From assembly GCF_900115715.1 (NCBI RefSeq), contig NZ_FOXM01000001.1:186001-250000 (forward strand): a stretch of 64,000 nt of DNA, given 5' to 3'. This document shows, piece by piece, positions 50,165-62,455 of the stretch. The notes beneath the pieces were generated by a model. The model had not been told where the DNA came from, made no database searches, and saw nothing but the letters and a program-made list of their open reading frames with translations. The DNA comes from Geopseudomonas sagittaria (lineage in GTDB: Bacteria; Pseudomonadota; Gammaproteobacteria; Pseudomonadales; Pseudomonadaceae). The translations under genes were made by a program, and so were the position numbers. The stretch's first letter is position 1, and the number at the start of each line of letters is the position of its first letter.

Positions 50165-50488
50165 TCAGACGTTGAAGCTTTCGCCGCAGCCGCACTCGCC
50201 ACGCACGTTGGGGTTGTTGAACTTGAAGCCTTCGTTCAACCCCTCGCGGGTGAAGTCCAGCTCGGTGCCGTCCAGATAGGTCAGGCTCTTCGGGTCGATG
50301 ATCACCTTGACCCCGAAGCTCTCGAACACCAGATCCTCGGGCGCCAGCTCGTCGACGAACTCCAGCACGTAGGCCAGACCGGAGCAGCCGGTGGTGCGTA
50401 CGCCCAGCCGGATGCCCTCACCCTTGCCACGCCCTTCCAGCGAGCGCCGCACATGCTGTGCAGCGGCTTCGGTCATGCTGATGGCCAT
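50165..50488 (-). CDS. iscA: Fe-S cluster carrier IscA
   Basis: 107 residues, A-type carrier. The three invariant cysteines are in [15 protein letters not shown] and GECGCGESF. It moves 4Fe-4S or iron to target proteins. Within the isc operon, after iscU. Confidence 0.97.
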   Translation of the reverse strand: MAISMTEAAAQHVRRSLEGRGKGEGIRLGVRTTGCSGLAYVLEFVDELAPEDLVFESFGVKVIIDPKSLTYLDGTELDFTREGLNEGFKFNNPNVRGECGCGESFNV

Positions 50489-50504
50489 TGCGCCTCCCGG
50501 ATTC

Positions 50505-50891
50505 TCAGAGCAAGCCTTTCTTCTGCTTGTAGTCGCGCACGGCCGCCTTGATGGCGTCCTCGGCGAGCACCGAGCAGTGGATCTTCACCGGCGGCAGCGC
50601 CAGTTCCTCGGCCAGCTGGGTGTTCTTGATGGTCTCGGCCTCGTCGAGGGTCTTGCCCTTCATCCACTCGGTGGCGAGGGAACTGGAGGCGATCGCCGAA
50701 CCGCAGCCGTAGGTCTTGAACTTGGCGTCTTCGATGACGCCGGCGTCGTTGACCTTGATCTGCAGGCGCATCACGTCGCCGCAGGCCGGCGCGCCGACCA
50801 TGCCGGTGCCGACATCGGGATCTTCGGCGTCGAGCTTGCCGACGTTGCGCGGGTTTTCGTAGTGGTCGATGACCTTGTCACTGTATGCCAT
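50505..50891 (-). CDS. iscU: Fe-S scaffold protein IscU
   Basis: 128 residues. Cluster-binding cysteines and Asp in [24 protein letters not shown] and the HscA-binding [16 protein letters not shown]. The typical start [19 protein letters not shown] is present. Scaffold on which 2Fe-2S clusters are built with sulfur from IscS. Confidence 0.98.
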   Translation of the reverse strand: MAYSDKVIDHYENPRNVGKLDAEDPDVGTGMVGAPACGDVMRLQIKVNDAGVIEDAKFKTYGCGSAIASSSLATEWMKGKTLDEAETIKNTQLAEELALPPVKIHCSVLAEDAIKAAVRDYKQKKGLL

Positions 50892-50921
50892 GACGGTATT
50901 CCTCGCTGAATCGATAGGGCG

Positions 50922-52136
50922 TCAGTGCGCCTGCCACTCGACCTTGGACAGGTCGACGCCTTCTTTGAACATGTCCCACAGCGGCGACAGTTCGCGCAGT
51001 TTGGTCACCGCCTCGCGCACCTTGGCGGCGGCGTAGTCGACCTCTTCCTCGGTGCTGAAGCGGCCGAAGGTGAAGCGGATCGAGCTGTGCGCCAGTTCGT
51101 CGTTGCGGCCCAGGGCGCGCAGCACGTAGGACGGCTCCAGGGAGGCCGAGGTGCAGGCCGAACCGGAGGATACGGCGAGGTCCTTGAGCGCCATGATCAG
51201 CGACTCGCCCTCGACGTAGTTGAAACTGAGGTTGAGGTTGTGCGGCACGCGCGCGGTGGCGCTGCCGTTCAGGTACACCTCTTCCATGCCTTCCAGGTGA
51301 GCCTGGAAGCGATCGGCCAGGGCCTTGATGCGCACGCTTTCGGCGGCCATCTCTTCCTTGGCGATGCGGAAGGCTTCGCCCATGCCGACGATCTGGTGGG
51401 TGGCCAGGGTGCCCGAGCGCATGCCGCGCTCGTGGCCGCCGCCGTGCATCTGCGCCTCGATGCGTACGCGCGGCTTGCGCTGCACGTAGAGGGCGCCGAT
51501 GCCCTTGGGACCGTAGGTCTTGTGGGCGGAGAAGGACATCAGGTCGACCTTCAGCGCCTCCAGGTCGATTTCCACCTTGCCGGTGGACTGCGCGGCGTCG
51601 ACGTGGAACAGGATGCCGCGGGCACGGGTCAGCTCGCCGATGGCGGCGATGTCGTTGATGGTGCCGATCTCGTTGTTCACGTGCATGATCGAGACCAGGA
51701 TGGTGTCGTCACGCAGCGCCGCCTCGACCATCGCCGGGGTGATGATGCCGTCTTCGCCGGGCTCGAGGTAGGTGACCTCGAAGCCTTCGCGCTCGAGCTG
51801 CCGGGTGGTGTCCAGCACCGCCTTGTGCTCGATCTTCGAGGTGATCAGGTGCTTGCCCTTGCTGGCGTAGAAGTGCGCGGCACCCTTGATCGCCAGGTTG
51901 TTGGACTCGGTGGCGCCGGAGGTCCAGACGATCTCGCGCGGGTCGGCATTGACCAGTTCGGCCACCTGGCGGCGGGCATTCTCCACCGCCTCCTCGGCCT
52001 TCCAGCCGAACAGGTGCGAACGCGACGCCGGGTTGCCGAAGTTGCCGTCCATGGTCAGGCACTCGCACATCTTCTGTGCCGCACGCGGATCGACCGGTGT
52101 GGTCGCGGAATAATCGAGGTAGATCGGCAATTTCAT
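50922..52136 (-). CDS. iscS: Cysteine desulfurase IscS
   Basis: 404 residues. PLP enzyme that takes sulfur from cysteine. PLP Lys is in [13 protein letters not shown], and the persulfide Cys in [15 protein letters not shown] on the mobile loop near residue 328. Start is ATG at 52136 with AGGAGA upstream; a TTG one codon earlier is not favoured. Supplies Isc, tRNA thiolation and other sulfur pathways. Confidence 0.98.
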   Translation of the reverse strand: MKLPIYLDYSATTPVDPRAAQKMCECLTMDGNFGNPASRSHLFGWKAEEAVENARRQVAELVNADPREIVWTSGATESNNLAIKGAAHFYASKGKHLITSKIEHKAVLDTTRQLEREGFEVTYLEPGEDGIITPAMVEAALRDDTILVSIMHVNNEIGTINDIAAIGELTRARGILFHVDAAQSTGKVEIDLEALKVDLMSFSAHKTYGPKGIGALYVQRKPRVRIEAQMHGGGHERGMRSGTLATHQIVGMGEAFRIAKEEMAAESVRIKALADRFQAHLEGMEEVYLNGSATARVPHNLNLSFNYVEGESLIMALKDLAVSSGSACTSASLEPSYVLRALGRNDELAHSSIRFTFGRFSTEEEVDYAAAKVREAVTKLRELSPLWDMFKEGVDLSKVEWQAH

Positions 52137-52169
52137 CAAATCTCTCCTGTCAGGCTGGCTTCCGCGGCA

Positions 52170-52673
52170 TCAGTCGATGGCGGACGCTTCGATCTTTTCA
52201 AGCGGACTGGGCAACAGCCCCTTGCCATGCTGCTGGCGGCGCTGATCCTGCCGCTGCGCCACGTCCTGCACATCCTGGCGCTGGACCAGGTCGGCCAGGC
52301 TGATGCCGCTGAGGAATTCGTGAATCCGGTCGCTGAGGCCGCACCACAGGTGGTGGGTCAGGCAGACGTCGCCTTCGTGGCAGCCACCCAGCCCCTGGCA
52401 ACGGGTGGCGTCGACCGATTCGTTGACGGCGTCGATGACCTGGGCCACGTCGATGCTGGCCATCTCGCGCGACAGCTGATAGCCGCCACCGGGGCCGCGC
52501 ACGCTGGTCACCAGACTGCGGCGACGGAGCTTGGCGAACAGCTGTTCGAGATAGGACAGGGAAATGCCCTGCCGCTCGGAAATGTCGGCGAGGGACACCG
52601 GCCCGTTCTGCGCATGCAGCGCAAGATCGAGCATGGCTGTCACGGCGTAACGGCCTTTGGTGGTCAGTCGCAT
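52170..52673 (-). CDS. iscR: Fe-S-sensing transcription regulator IscR
   Basis: 167 residues. Rrf2 winged-helix domain ([20 protein letters not shown]) and the 2Fe-2S ligands Cys92, Cys98 and Cys104 with His107 ([18 protein letters not shown]). Holo-IscR represses its own operon at type 1 boxes; two candidate boxes overlap the promoter. First gene of iscR-S-U-A-hscBA-fdx-iscX. Confidence 0.97.
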   Translation of the reverse strand: MRLTTKGRYAVTAMLDLALHAQNGPVSLADISERQGISLSYLEQLFAKLRRRSLVTSVRGPGGGYQLSREMASIDVAQVIDAVNESVDATRCQGLGGCHEGDVCLTHHLWCGLSDRIHEFLSGISLADLVQRQDVQDVAQRQDQRRQQHGKGLLPSPLEKIEASAID

Positions 52674-52707
52674 GGGCTTGCACCACGATGATTCGGAAAG
52701 TGCCGGC

Positions 52708-52736
52708 AGTATGCTATTTCCGAGCAAAGCGGTCAA
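52708..52736 (-). promoter_or_regulatory. Promoter of the isc operon
   Basis: On the minus strand, -35 TTGACC, a 17-base spacer and -10 CATACT. The predicted transcript starts about 28 bases before the iscR ATG. An IscR box covers the -35 and spacer. Confidence 0.75.
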
Positions 52737-52767
52737 CTATAAGTCCGACCATTTCACTCGGAATAAG
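52714..52767. promoter_or_regulatory. Two inverted IscR-like boxes at the isc promoter
   Basis: Box B (52714-52740) on the minus strand reads ATAGTTGACCGCTTTGCTCG then GAAATAG. Box A (52738-52767) on the plus strand reads ATAAGTCCGACCATTTCACT then CGGAATAAG. They share GACCnnTTnnCTCGGAA and abut head to head. Box B fits the type 1 IscR consensus in its outer bases; Box A is a weaker fit. Confidence 0.65.
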
Positions 52768-52785
52768 GCCTGCCCGGCACAGGGC

Positions 52786-52807
52786 GGGGATCTTATAGCA
52801 GATCCCC
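52786..52807 (-). terminator. Hairpin between cysE and iscR
   Basis: GGGGATCT/AGATCCCC, a perfect 8-bp stem with a 6-base loop, 13 bases after the cysE stop codon. No T-run; it may be a weak terminator for cysE-trmJ ahead of the isc promoter. Confidence 0.6.
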
Positions 52808-52819
52808 CACCCACGCACC

Positions 52820-53632
52820 TCAATCGTTCGCGCGCGGCGCCGCGGGGGTGGCCTGGTCAACCGCCGCCACGGCGGACTCCGGCTTGACCCCGGCGAAGTC
52901 CTCGGCGCGCAGCACCGGCAGGTCCTTGGCGCAGTAGTCGCTGCCCAGCGCAGTGAGCGCCTTGCACATGCCTTCGAGGCGACCATCGACCGCCTGCAGG
53001 TGATCGAGCAGCTGGCCGATGGCGCGCGCCACCGGATCGGGCATGTCCTCGCTGACGCCGTAGGCGTCGAAGCCGATCTTCTCGGCCATCGCCTTGCGCC
53101 GCGCCTCCTGCTCGTCGTCGGGCTTGGCGATGATCCGCCCGGGGATGCCCACCGCGGTGGCGCCGGCCGGCACCGGACGGGTCACCACCGCGTTGGAGCC
53201 GACCTTGGCGCCGGCGCCGACGGTGAACGGACCGAGGATCTTCGCCCCGGCGCCGACGATCACGCCGTCCTCCAGGGTCGGGTGGCGCTTGCCCTTGTTC
53301 CAGCTGGTGCCGCCCAGGGTCACGCCATGGTAGAGGGTGACGTCGTTGCCGATCTTGGCGGTCTCGCCGATGACGATGCCCATGCCGTGATCGATGAAGA
53401 AGCGCCGACCGATCTTCGCCCCCGGATGGATCTCGATGCCGGTCAGCCAGCGGCTGATGTGCGACACCACGCGCGCCAGCAGCTTCCAGTCGGCGCTCCA
53501 CAGCCAGTGGGCCACGCGATGCAGCCACACCGCGTGCAAGCCCGGATAGCAGATGAGCACTTCCAGAGTGTTGCGCGCCGCCGGATCGCGATGGAACACG
53601 CTCTGGATGTCTTCTCGCATGCGCTCGAACAT
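52820..53632 (-). CDS. cysE: Serine O-acetyltransferase
   Basis: 270 residues. First step of cysteine synthesis. N-terminal helical domain, then left-handed beta-helix hexapeptide repeats with catalytic [20 protein letters not shown] and [20 protein letters not shown]. The C-terminal 80 residues are longer than the short plant-type form. ATG at 53632 overlaps the trmJ stop (TGATG). It sits directly upstream of iscR, linking cysteine supply and Fe-S assembly. Confidence 0.96.
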   Translation of the reverse strand: MFERMREDIQSVFHRDPAARNTLEVLICYPGLHAVWLHRVAHWLWSADWKLLARVVSHISRWLTGIEIHPGAKIGRRFFIDHGMGIVIGETAKIGNDVTLYHGVTLGGTSWNKGKRHPTLEDGVIVGAGAKILGPFTVGAGAKVGSNAVVTRPVPAGATAVGIPGRIIAKPDDEQEARRKAMAEKIGFDAYGVSEDMPDPVARAIGQLLDHLQAVDGRLEGMCKALTALGSDYCAKDLPVLRAEDFAGVKPESAVAAVDQATPAAPRAND

Positions 53633-54405
53633 CAATCGTCTCTCCGCTTGTGGGGCTCGCCACGGGCGGCCTTCTGGGTTTCAGTGAGGATACCGCGCAG
53701 GATGTTCATTTCCAGCTTGCTGATGCCGCTGCGCCCGTACAGGCGACGCAGACGCGACATCAGGTGGCGCGGCTTCTCCGGATCGAGGAAGCCGATCGCC
53801 ACCAGGGTCTGCTCGAGATGCCCGTAGAACAGCTCCAGCTCCTCGGCGGTGACCGGCACCGTGTTGAGCATGGCGGTGGACTCCACCTTGGCCATCTTGG
53901 TCGGCTGGCCCTGCTGCGCCAGCCAGGCCATGCGCACCTCGTAGGTCAGCACCTGCACCGCGGTGGCCAGGTTGAGCGAGGAGAACTCCGGATCGGAGGG
54001 AATGTGCACGTGGAACTGGCAACGCTGCAGCTCCTCGTTGGTCAGCCCGGCGTACTCGCGGCCGAACACCAGCGCCACCTCGCCGCCCTGCTCCACCTGC
54101 GCCAGCGTGGTCTGCCCACACTCGCGCGGATCCAGCAACGGCCAGGGAATGCGCCGGTCGCGCGCGCTGGTGCCGAGCACCAGGCTGCAGCCGGCCAGCG
54201 CCTCCTCGAGGCTGTCGACCACCTGCGCGGCCTCGAGAATGTCGGTAGCCCCGGACGCCCGCGCATTGGCTTCGCCGCTGGGAAACTCCTCGGGCTGCAC
54301 CAGCACCAGGCGCGACAGGCCCATGTTCTTCATGGCCCGCGCCGCACCGCCGATGTTGCCCGGATGACTGGTATTGACCAGCACCACGCGAATCCTGTCG
54401 AGCAC
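53632..54405 (-). CDS. trmJ: tRNA (cytidine/uridine-2'-O-)-methyltransferase TrmJ
   Basis: 257 residues, SPOUT family. [20 protein letters not shown] is the conserved start, so the GTG at 54405, close after GGGAGA, is chosen over earlier ATGs that overlap suhB. SAM-knot motifs [15 protein letters not shown] and [19 protein letters not shown] are present. In P. aeruginosa TrmJ forms Cm/Um/Am32 in tRNA and is linked to peroxide resistance. Divergent from suhB. Confidence 0.95.
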   Translation of the reverse strand: MLDRIRVVLVNTSHPGNIGGAARAMKNMGLSRLVLVQPEEFPSGEANARASGATDILEAAQVVDSLEEALAGCSLVLGTSARDRRIPWPLLDPRECGQTTLAQVEQGGEVALVFGREYAGLTNEELQRCQFHVHIPSDPEFSSLNLATAVQVLTYEVRMAWLAQQGQPTKMAKVESTAMLNTVPVTAEELELFYGHLEQTLVAIGFLDPEKPRHLMSRLRRLYGRSGISKLEMNILRGILTETQKAARGEPHKRRDD

Positions 54406-54490
54406 GACTGCTCTCCCGCCAGTGAAAAAAGACTCGAATCTTACCCAAGCGTCGGCGCCGGCGCACGCACCCTTTATGGCCGAGGCTTTT

Positions 54491-54500
54491 CTGCTAGAAT
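54491..54500 (+). promoter_or_regulatory. Extended -10 promoter element upstream of suhB
   Basis: CTGCTAGAAT, identical to the elements before yaaA and the BaiN-like gene; ends 35 bases before the suhB ATG. Confidence 0.5.
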
Positions 54501-54535
54501 TGTCGGCTTTCTTTAACAACCCAGGTGACCCTTCC

Positions 54536-55351
54536 ATGCAGCCCATGCTGAATATCGCGCTGCGCGCGGCCCGCAGTGCCGGCGAACTCATCTTCCGCTC
54601 GATCGAACGCCTGGATGCAATCTCGGTCAACGAGAAGGACGCCAAGGACTACGTGACCGAGGTTGACCGCGCCGCCGAGCAGACGATCATCAATGTGCTG
54701 CAAAAGGCCTACCCGAACCACGGCATCCTCGCCGAGGAAAGCGGCCTGATCGAGGGCACCGGCGACGGCGCCGACTACCTGTGGATCATCGACCCGCTGG
54801 ACGGCACCACCAACTTCATCCACGGCCTGCCGCACTTCGCCGTCAGCATCGCCTGCAAGTACCGCGGCCGCATCGAGCACGCCGTAGTCCTCGATCCGGT
54901 ACGCCAGGAAGAGTTCACCGCCAGCCGCGGCCGCGGCGCCGCCGTCAACGGCAAGCGCATCCGCGTCAGCAGCCGCAAGAGCCTGGAAGGTGCCCTGCTC
55001 GGCACCGGCTTCCCGTTCCGCGACAGCCAGCTCGACCACCTGGACAGCTACCTGGGCATGTTCCGCAGCCTGGTCGGCCAGACCGCCGGCATCCGCCGCG
55101 CCGGCGCCGCCAGCCTGGACCTGGCCTACGTCGCCGCCGGCCGCTTCGACGCCTTCTGGGAGTTCGGCCTGTCCGAATGGGACATGGCGGCCGGCGCCCT
55201 GCTGGTCCAGGAAGCCGGCGGCCTGGCCAGCGACTTCACCGGCGGCCACGACTTCCTCGACAAGGGCCACATCGTCGCCGGCAACACCAAGTGCTTCAAG
55301 GCCGTGCTCACCGCCATCCAGCCGCACCTGCCGCCGGCGCTCAAGCGCTGA
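54536..55351 (+). CDS. suhB: Inositol-1-monophosphatase SuhB
   Basis: 271 residues. Begins MQPMLNIALRAARSAGELI. Metal-binding IMPase motifs: EEESG-type AEESGLIEG, WIIDPLDGTTNFIHG and SEWDMAAGALLVQEAGG. Besides the phosphatase, SuhB in E. coli joins rRNA antitermination complexes, and in P. aeruginosa it affects virulence switching. AGGTGA precedes the ATG; a terminator follows. Confidence 0.96.
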   Translation: MQPMLNIALRAARSAGELIFRSIERLDAISVNEKDAKDYVTEVDRAAEQTIINVLQKAYPNHGILAEESGLIEGTGDGADYLWIIDPLDGTTNFIHGLPHFAVSIACKYRGRIEHAVVLDPVRQEEFTASRGRGAAVNGKRIRVSSRKSLEGALLGTGFPFRDSQLDHLDSYLGMFRSLVGQTAGIRRAGAASLDLAYVAAGRFDAFWEFGLSEWDMAAGALLVQEAGGLASDFTGGHDFLDKGHIVAGNTKCFKAVLTAIQPHLPPALKR

Positions 55352-55372
55352 TCGACTGACTGCTGCACCAGA

Positions 55373-55400
55373 AACCCGGCCCTCGCGCCGGGTTTTTTAT
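55373..55400 (+). terminator. Terminator of suhB
   Basis: AACCCGGC/GCCGGGTT stem (55373-55380 with 55387-55394), six-base loop, followed by TTTTAT. A standard rho-independent terminator 22 bases after the stop. Confidence 0.88.
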
Positions 55401-55420
55401 TGCCGCGACGAAAGCCGGGC

Positions 55421-55446
55421 ATGAAAAAAGCGCCCGCAGGCGCTTT
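55421..55446 (-). terminator. Terminator of secF operon
   Basis: Minus-strand stem AAAGCGCC/GGCGCTTT (55427-55434 with 55439-55446) with a 4-base loop followed by TTT, 21 bases after the secF stop. It faces the suhB terminator. Confidence 0.85.
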
Positions 55447-55466
55447 CTTCGTTGCGACCACGAACC

Positions 55467-56378
55467 TTACGGCAGCTCGTCGACCTCGTCCTCGACCACC
55501 GGCGGAATCAGGTCCTCGCGGGTCAGCTTCAGCCAGATCAGCAGGATCGCCGCGATGTACACCGACGAGTAGGTGCCCACACCGACGCCGATGAACAGCG
55601 CCAGGGCGAAGCCCCACAGGCTCTCGCCACCGAACAGCAGCAGCGCACCGACCGCCAGCAGGGTGGACACCGAGGTGGCCATGGTGCGCAGCAGGGTCTG
55701 GGTGGTGGAGATGTTGATGTTCTCGATCAGCTCGGTCTTGCGCAGCAGGCGGAAGTTCTCGCGGATGCGGTCGAACACCACGATGGTGTCGTTCAGCGAG
55801 TAGCCGATGATCGCCAGCACCGCCGCCAGCACGGTCAGATCGAAGGGGATCTGGAAGAAGCTGAACACGCCGAGGGTGACGATCACGTCGTGCACCAGCG
55901 AGACGATGGCGCCGAAGCCGAACTTCCACTGGAAGCGGAAGGCCACGTAGACCAGCACCCCGGCCAGCGCCAGCAGCATGCCCAGACCGCCCTGATCGCG
56001 CAGCTCCTCGCCCACCTGCGGGCCGACGAACTCGACGCGCTTGAGGGTGAAGGGCGTCTCGGCGCTGACCTGGCGCAGCGCCGCCGCCACCTGGTTGCCC
56101 AGCTCCGGATCGTCGCCCTGCAGGCGCAGCAGGACGTCGGTGCTGGCGCCGAAGCTCTGCACGATGGCGTCCGGATAGCCGGCCTGGGCCATCTGGCTGC
56201 GCACCTTGTCGAGCTGCGCCGGCTGTTCGTAGCCCAGTTCGATCAGCGTGCCGCCGGTAAAGTCGAGGCCGAAGTTCAGCCCCTTGACCGCCAGACTCGC
56301 GAGCGAGGCCAGGGTCAGCAACACGGTCAATGCGAAGGCCGCATGCCGGATGCCCATGAAATTGATCACGCGTTTCAT
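55467..56378 (-). CDS. secF: Protein-export membrane protein SecF
   Basis: 303 residues, six membrane helices and a periplasmic domain between helices 1 and 2. Family signature FGLDFTGGTLIELGYEQPAQ and the transmembrane NDTIVVFDRIRENFR loop. With SecD it uses the proton gradient to help translocated proteins leave SecYEG. It follows secD by 12 bases. Confidence 0.97.
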   Translation of the reverse strand: MKRVINFMGIRHAAFALTVLLTLASLASLAVKGLNFGLDFTGGTLIELGYEQPAQLDKVRSQMAQAGYPDAIVQSFGASTDVLLRLQGDDPELGNQVAAALRQVSAETPFTLKRVEFVGPQVGEELRDQGGLGMLLALAGVLVYVAFRFQWKFGFGAIVSLVHDVIVTLGVFSFFQIPFDLTVLAAVLAIIGYSLNDTIVVFDRIRENFRLLRKTELIENINISTTQTLLRTMATSVSTLLAVGALLLFGGESLWGFALALFIGVGVGTYSSVYIAAILLIWLKLTREDLIPPVVEDEVDELP

Positions 56379-56390
56379 CGTCGGCAGTCC

Positions 56391-58253
56391 TCAGATCGAC
56401 AACTTCTTGATGTTGCGGCCACCGTAGATCAGGTTGACCATGGCGCGGGTGACGATGATCGCGGTGAACATCGAGGTAACGATGCCCAGCGACAGGGTCA
56501 CGGCGAAGCCCTTGATCGGGCCGGTGCCCATGGCGAACAGGATGGCGCCGACCAGCAGGGTGGTCAGGTTGCCGTCGACAATCGCCGAGAAGGCGCGATC
56601 GAAGCCCTCGTGAATGGCGCGCTGGATGGCCATGCCGTTGGCGATCTCCTCGCGGATCCGCGAGAAGATCAGCACGTTGGCGTCCACCGCCATACCCATG
56701 GTCAGCACGATACCGGCGATACCCGGCAGGGTCAGGGTGGCGCCGAGCAGCGACATCAGCGCCAGCAGCACCACCATGTTGAAGCACAGGGCGACCGTCG
56801 CCAGCACGCCGCAGAACTTGTAGAGCGCGACGATGAACACGGCGACCAGCAGGAAGCCCCACAGCGCCGCCTGCACGCCGAGCTGGATGTTCTCCGCACC
56901 CAGGCTCGGACCGATGGTGCGCTCCTCGGCGAAGTACATCGGCGCCGCCAGACCACCGGCGCGCAGCAGCAGGGCCAGCTCGGAGGATTCGCCCGGACCG
57001 TCGAGACCGGTGATGCGGAAGCTGTTGCCCAGTGGCGACTGGATGGTCGCCAGGCTGATCACCTGCTTCTCTTCCTTGAAGGCGGAAACCGCAACTTCCT
57101 GCTCGACGCCATCGACCACCTGCCTGACGTAGCGGGTCACCGGCTTCTGCTCGATGAACACCACCGCCATGCTGCGGCCGACGTTGTTGCGGGTGGCGCG
57201 GCTCATCAGCTCGCCGCCGTGGCCGTCGAGGCGGATGTTGACCTGCGGCCGACCGTTCTCGTCGAAGCTGGCCTGGGCATCGGTGACCTGGTCGCCGGTG
57301 ATGATCACCCCACGCTCCAGCGCCACCGGCGGACGACCCTCCTCACGGAAGTCGAAGGACTCGGTGCTGGCGCGCGGGGCATCCAGATCGGCGGCCAGGC
57401 GGAATTCGAGGTTGGCGGTCTTGCCGAGGATGCGCTTGGCTTCGGCGGTGTCCTGCACGCCCGGCAGCTCGACCACGATGCGGTTGGCGCCCTGGCGCTG
57501 CACCAGCGGCTCGGCGACGCCCAGCTCGTTGACCCGGTTGCGCACGGTGGTCAGGTTCTGCTTGATCGAGTATTCGCGGATTTCCGCCAGCTTGGCCTGG
57601 GTCAGCACCAGACGCAGGACCTGCAGGCCGTTGCGCTCGCTGACCTGCTGCTCGAAATCGGGGAAGTCCTTGCGGATCAGGCGGCCGGCCTGCTCCAGCG
57701 CCTCGACGTCGTTGAAGCCGAGCTGGATCGCCCCTTCCTGCGGCGGCAGCGAGCGGTAACGCGCGCGCTCCTTGCGCAGCAGGCTCTTCACTTCGCCTTC
57801 GTAGACCTTCAGCCGCGCACTGACGGCCTTGTCCATGTCCACTTCGAGCAGGAAGTGCACGCCACCGGACAGGTCCAGGCCCAGCTTCATCGGGCTGGCG
57901 CCCAGGCTGCGCAGCCAGTCGGGAGTGGTCTGCGCCAGGTTCAGCGCCACCACGTAGTCGTCGCCGAGGGCGCGGCGCACCACGTCCTTGGCCGGCAGCT
58001 GGTCTTCCTGGCGAGTCAGGCGCAGCAGTGCGCCCTTGTCACCCAGGCTGGCACCCTTGACCGCGATGCCGGCATCCTTGAGCGCCTGCTCGGCGCGCGC
58101 GATGTCGGCCTGCTCGACCTTCAGCGCGGTACTGGTGCCGGTGAGCTGGATGGCCGGATCGTCGGGATAGAGGTTGGGCGCGGAATAGATGAAGCCGATG
58201 CCGATCACCACGAGGATCAGCAGATATTTCCACAGGGGATACTTGTTGAGCAT
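56391..58253 (-). CDS. secD: Protein-export membrane protein SecD
   Basis: 620 residues. N-terminal helix (YPLWKYLLILVVIGIGFIYS), large periplasmic P1 domain with the SecD signature LGLDLSGGVHFLLEVDMDK, then five helices with GMAVDANVLIFSRIREE holding the proton-linked Asp. Start is ATG at 58253, giving MLNKYPLWKY; the frame extends 10 codons upstream without homology. yajC precedes by 62 bases. Confidence 0.97.
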   Translation of the reverse strand: MLNKYPLWKYLLILVVIGIGFIYSAPNLYPDDPAIQLTGTSTALKVEQADIARAEQALKDAGIAVKGASLGDKGALLRLTRQEDQLPAKDVVRRALGDDYVVALNLAQTTPDWLRSLGASPMKLGLDLSGGVHFLLEVDMDKAVSARLKVYEGEVKSLLRKERARYRSLPPQEGAIQLGFNDVEALEQAGRLIRKDFPDFEQQVSERNGLQVLRLVLTQAKLAEIREYSIKQNLTTVRNRVNELGVAEPLVQRQGANRIVVELPGVQDTAEAKRILGKTANLEFRLAADLDAPRASTESFDFREEGRPPVALERGVIITGDQVTDAQASFDENGRPQVNIRLDGHGGELMSRATRNNVGRSMAVVFIEQKPVTRYVRQVVDGVEQEVAVSAFKEEKQVISLATIQSPLGNSFRITGLDGPGESSELALLLRAGGLAAPMYFAEERTIGPSLGAENIQLGVQAALWGFLLVAVFIVALYKFCGVLATVALCFNMVVLLALMSLLGATLTLPGIAGIVLTMGMAVDANVLIFSRIREEIANGMAIQRAIHEGFDRAFSAIVDGNLTTLLVGAILFAMGTGPIKGFAVTLSLGIVTSMFTAIIVTRAMVNLIYGGRNIKKLSI

Positions 58254-58315
58254 GACACAGCCCGTTTGCAACGCGGGGCGCATTGCGCGCCCCGTCGATA
58301 TGGTGAGTCGGAAAC

Positions 58316-58651
58316 TCAGATGGCCTTCAGAGTGCCCTTGGGCAGGGTGGCGGCGATGGCCATCTTCTGGATCTTCAGCTCGACGGTGTCGGAGACCTCG
58401 ATCACCACGAAGTCGTCGGCCACCTTGACCACCTTGCCGGCGATGCCGCCGGAAGTCACCACCTCGTCACCCTTCTGCAGGCTGCCGAGCAGGTTCTTGT
58501 GCTCCTTGGCGCGCTTGGACTGGGGACGCCAGATCAGCAGATAGAAGATGACCACGAAACCGGCCAGCATCAGAAACTGCATGTACTCGCCTCCCGGTGC
58601 GGCGGCCGGGGCGGCATCGGCGGCATGGGCGGCAGAGATCAGAAAGCTCAT
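58316..58651 (-). CDS. yajC: Sec translocase accessory protein YajC
   Basis: 111 residues. Short hydrophobic start rich in Ala, one helix (QFLMLAGFVVIFYLLIWRPQ) and a small cytoplasmic domain (LLGSLQKGDEVVTSGGIAGK). Co-purifies with SecDF. GGAG lies before the ATG. In the conserved queA-tgt-yajC-secDF order. Confidence 0.96.
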   Translation of the reverse strand: MSFLISAAHAADAAPAAAPGGEYMQFLMLAGFVVIFYLLIWRPQSKRAKEHKNLLGSLQKGDEVVTSGGIAGKVVKVADDFVVIEVSDTVELKIQKMAIAATLPKGTLKAI

Positions 58652-58690
58652 GTACTACTCCTGTGGCAAAGTCTTGGAAACGCTCTGGAT

Positions 58691-60867
<2,177 letters not shown>

Positions 60868-61142
60868 GCGGGGGCTCTCGAAAGGCCGCACAGCTTACCG
60901 GAAATGCACTGCAGTCGCCACGCGAGCGGTCCGCTGCGCCGCCGTCAAATCCCCCTACTTGTCTACGGTTTTGATTCGACTAAAGAAGAACGGCGGGGGG
61001 CCAACCCAGCGTGTCAGGATAGCTACACCCTGATTAGTCCATGTTCCACAAGAACGCCGGGCACCCCAACCATAAAAAGTTAACTCGAGGTGGCCAGCGC
61101 GTGCTGCGCGGTCATTTCGCGACAAGTCTTTCAGGAGCCCCC

Positions 61143-62330
<1,188 letters not shown>

Positions 62331-62362
62331 CCGAACCCGCGCCGGCGGGAGTGCCTGTGCCG

Positions 62363-62396
62363 CGAAACCCGACAGCCCCCTGGGCGTCGGGTTTCG
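62363..62396 (+). terminator. Hairpin between ackA and pta
   Basis: A perfect 11-bp stem CGAAACCCGAC/GTCGGGTTTCG with a 12-base loop, 32 bases after the ackA stop. There is no T-run, so partial read-through into pta is likely. Confidence 0.6.
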
Positions 62397-62455
62397 CTCC
62401 GTCAGCCTCCGCCGGCCGCCCCGCTTCCTGCAGTCAGCTCCCCAAAGGAGAACCC

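Noticed and set aside
55452-58544. A 1030-codon open frame on the plus strand
   Set aside because: Antisense to secF, secD and yajC; composition is that of a shadow frame.
60971-60985. Possible ANR/FNR box (TTGATTCGACTAAAG) between queA and ackA
   Set aside because: Only the left half matches TTGAT; the right half lacks ATCAA.
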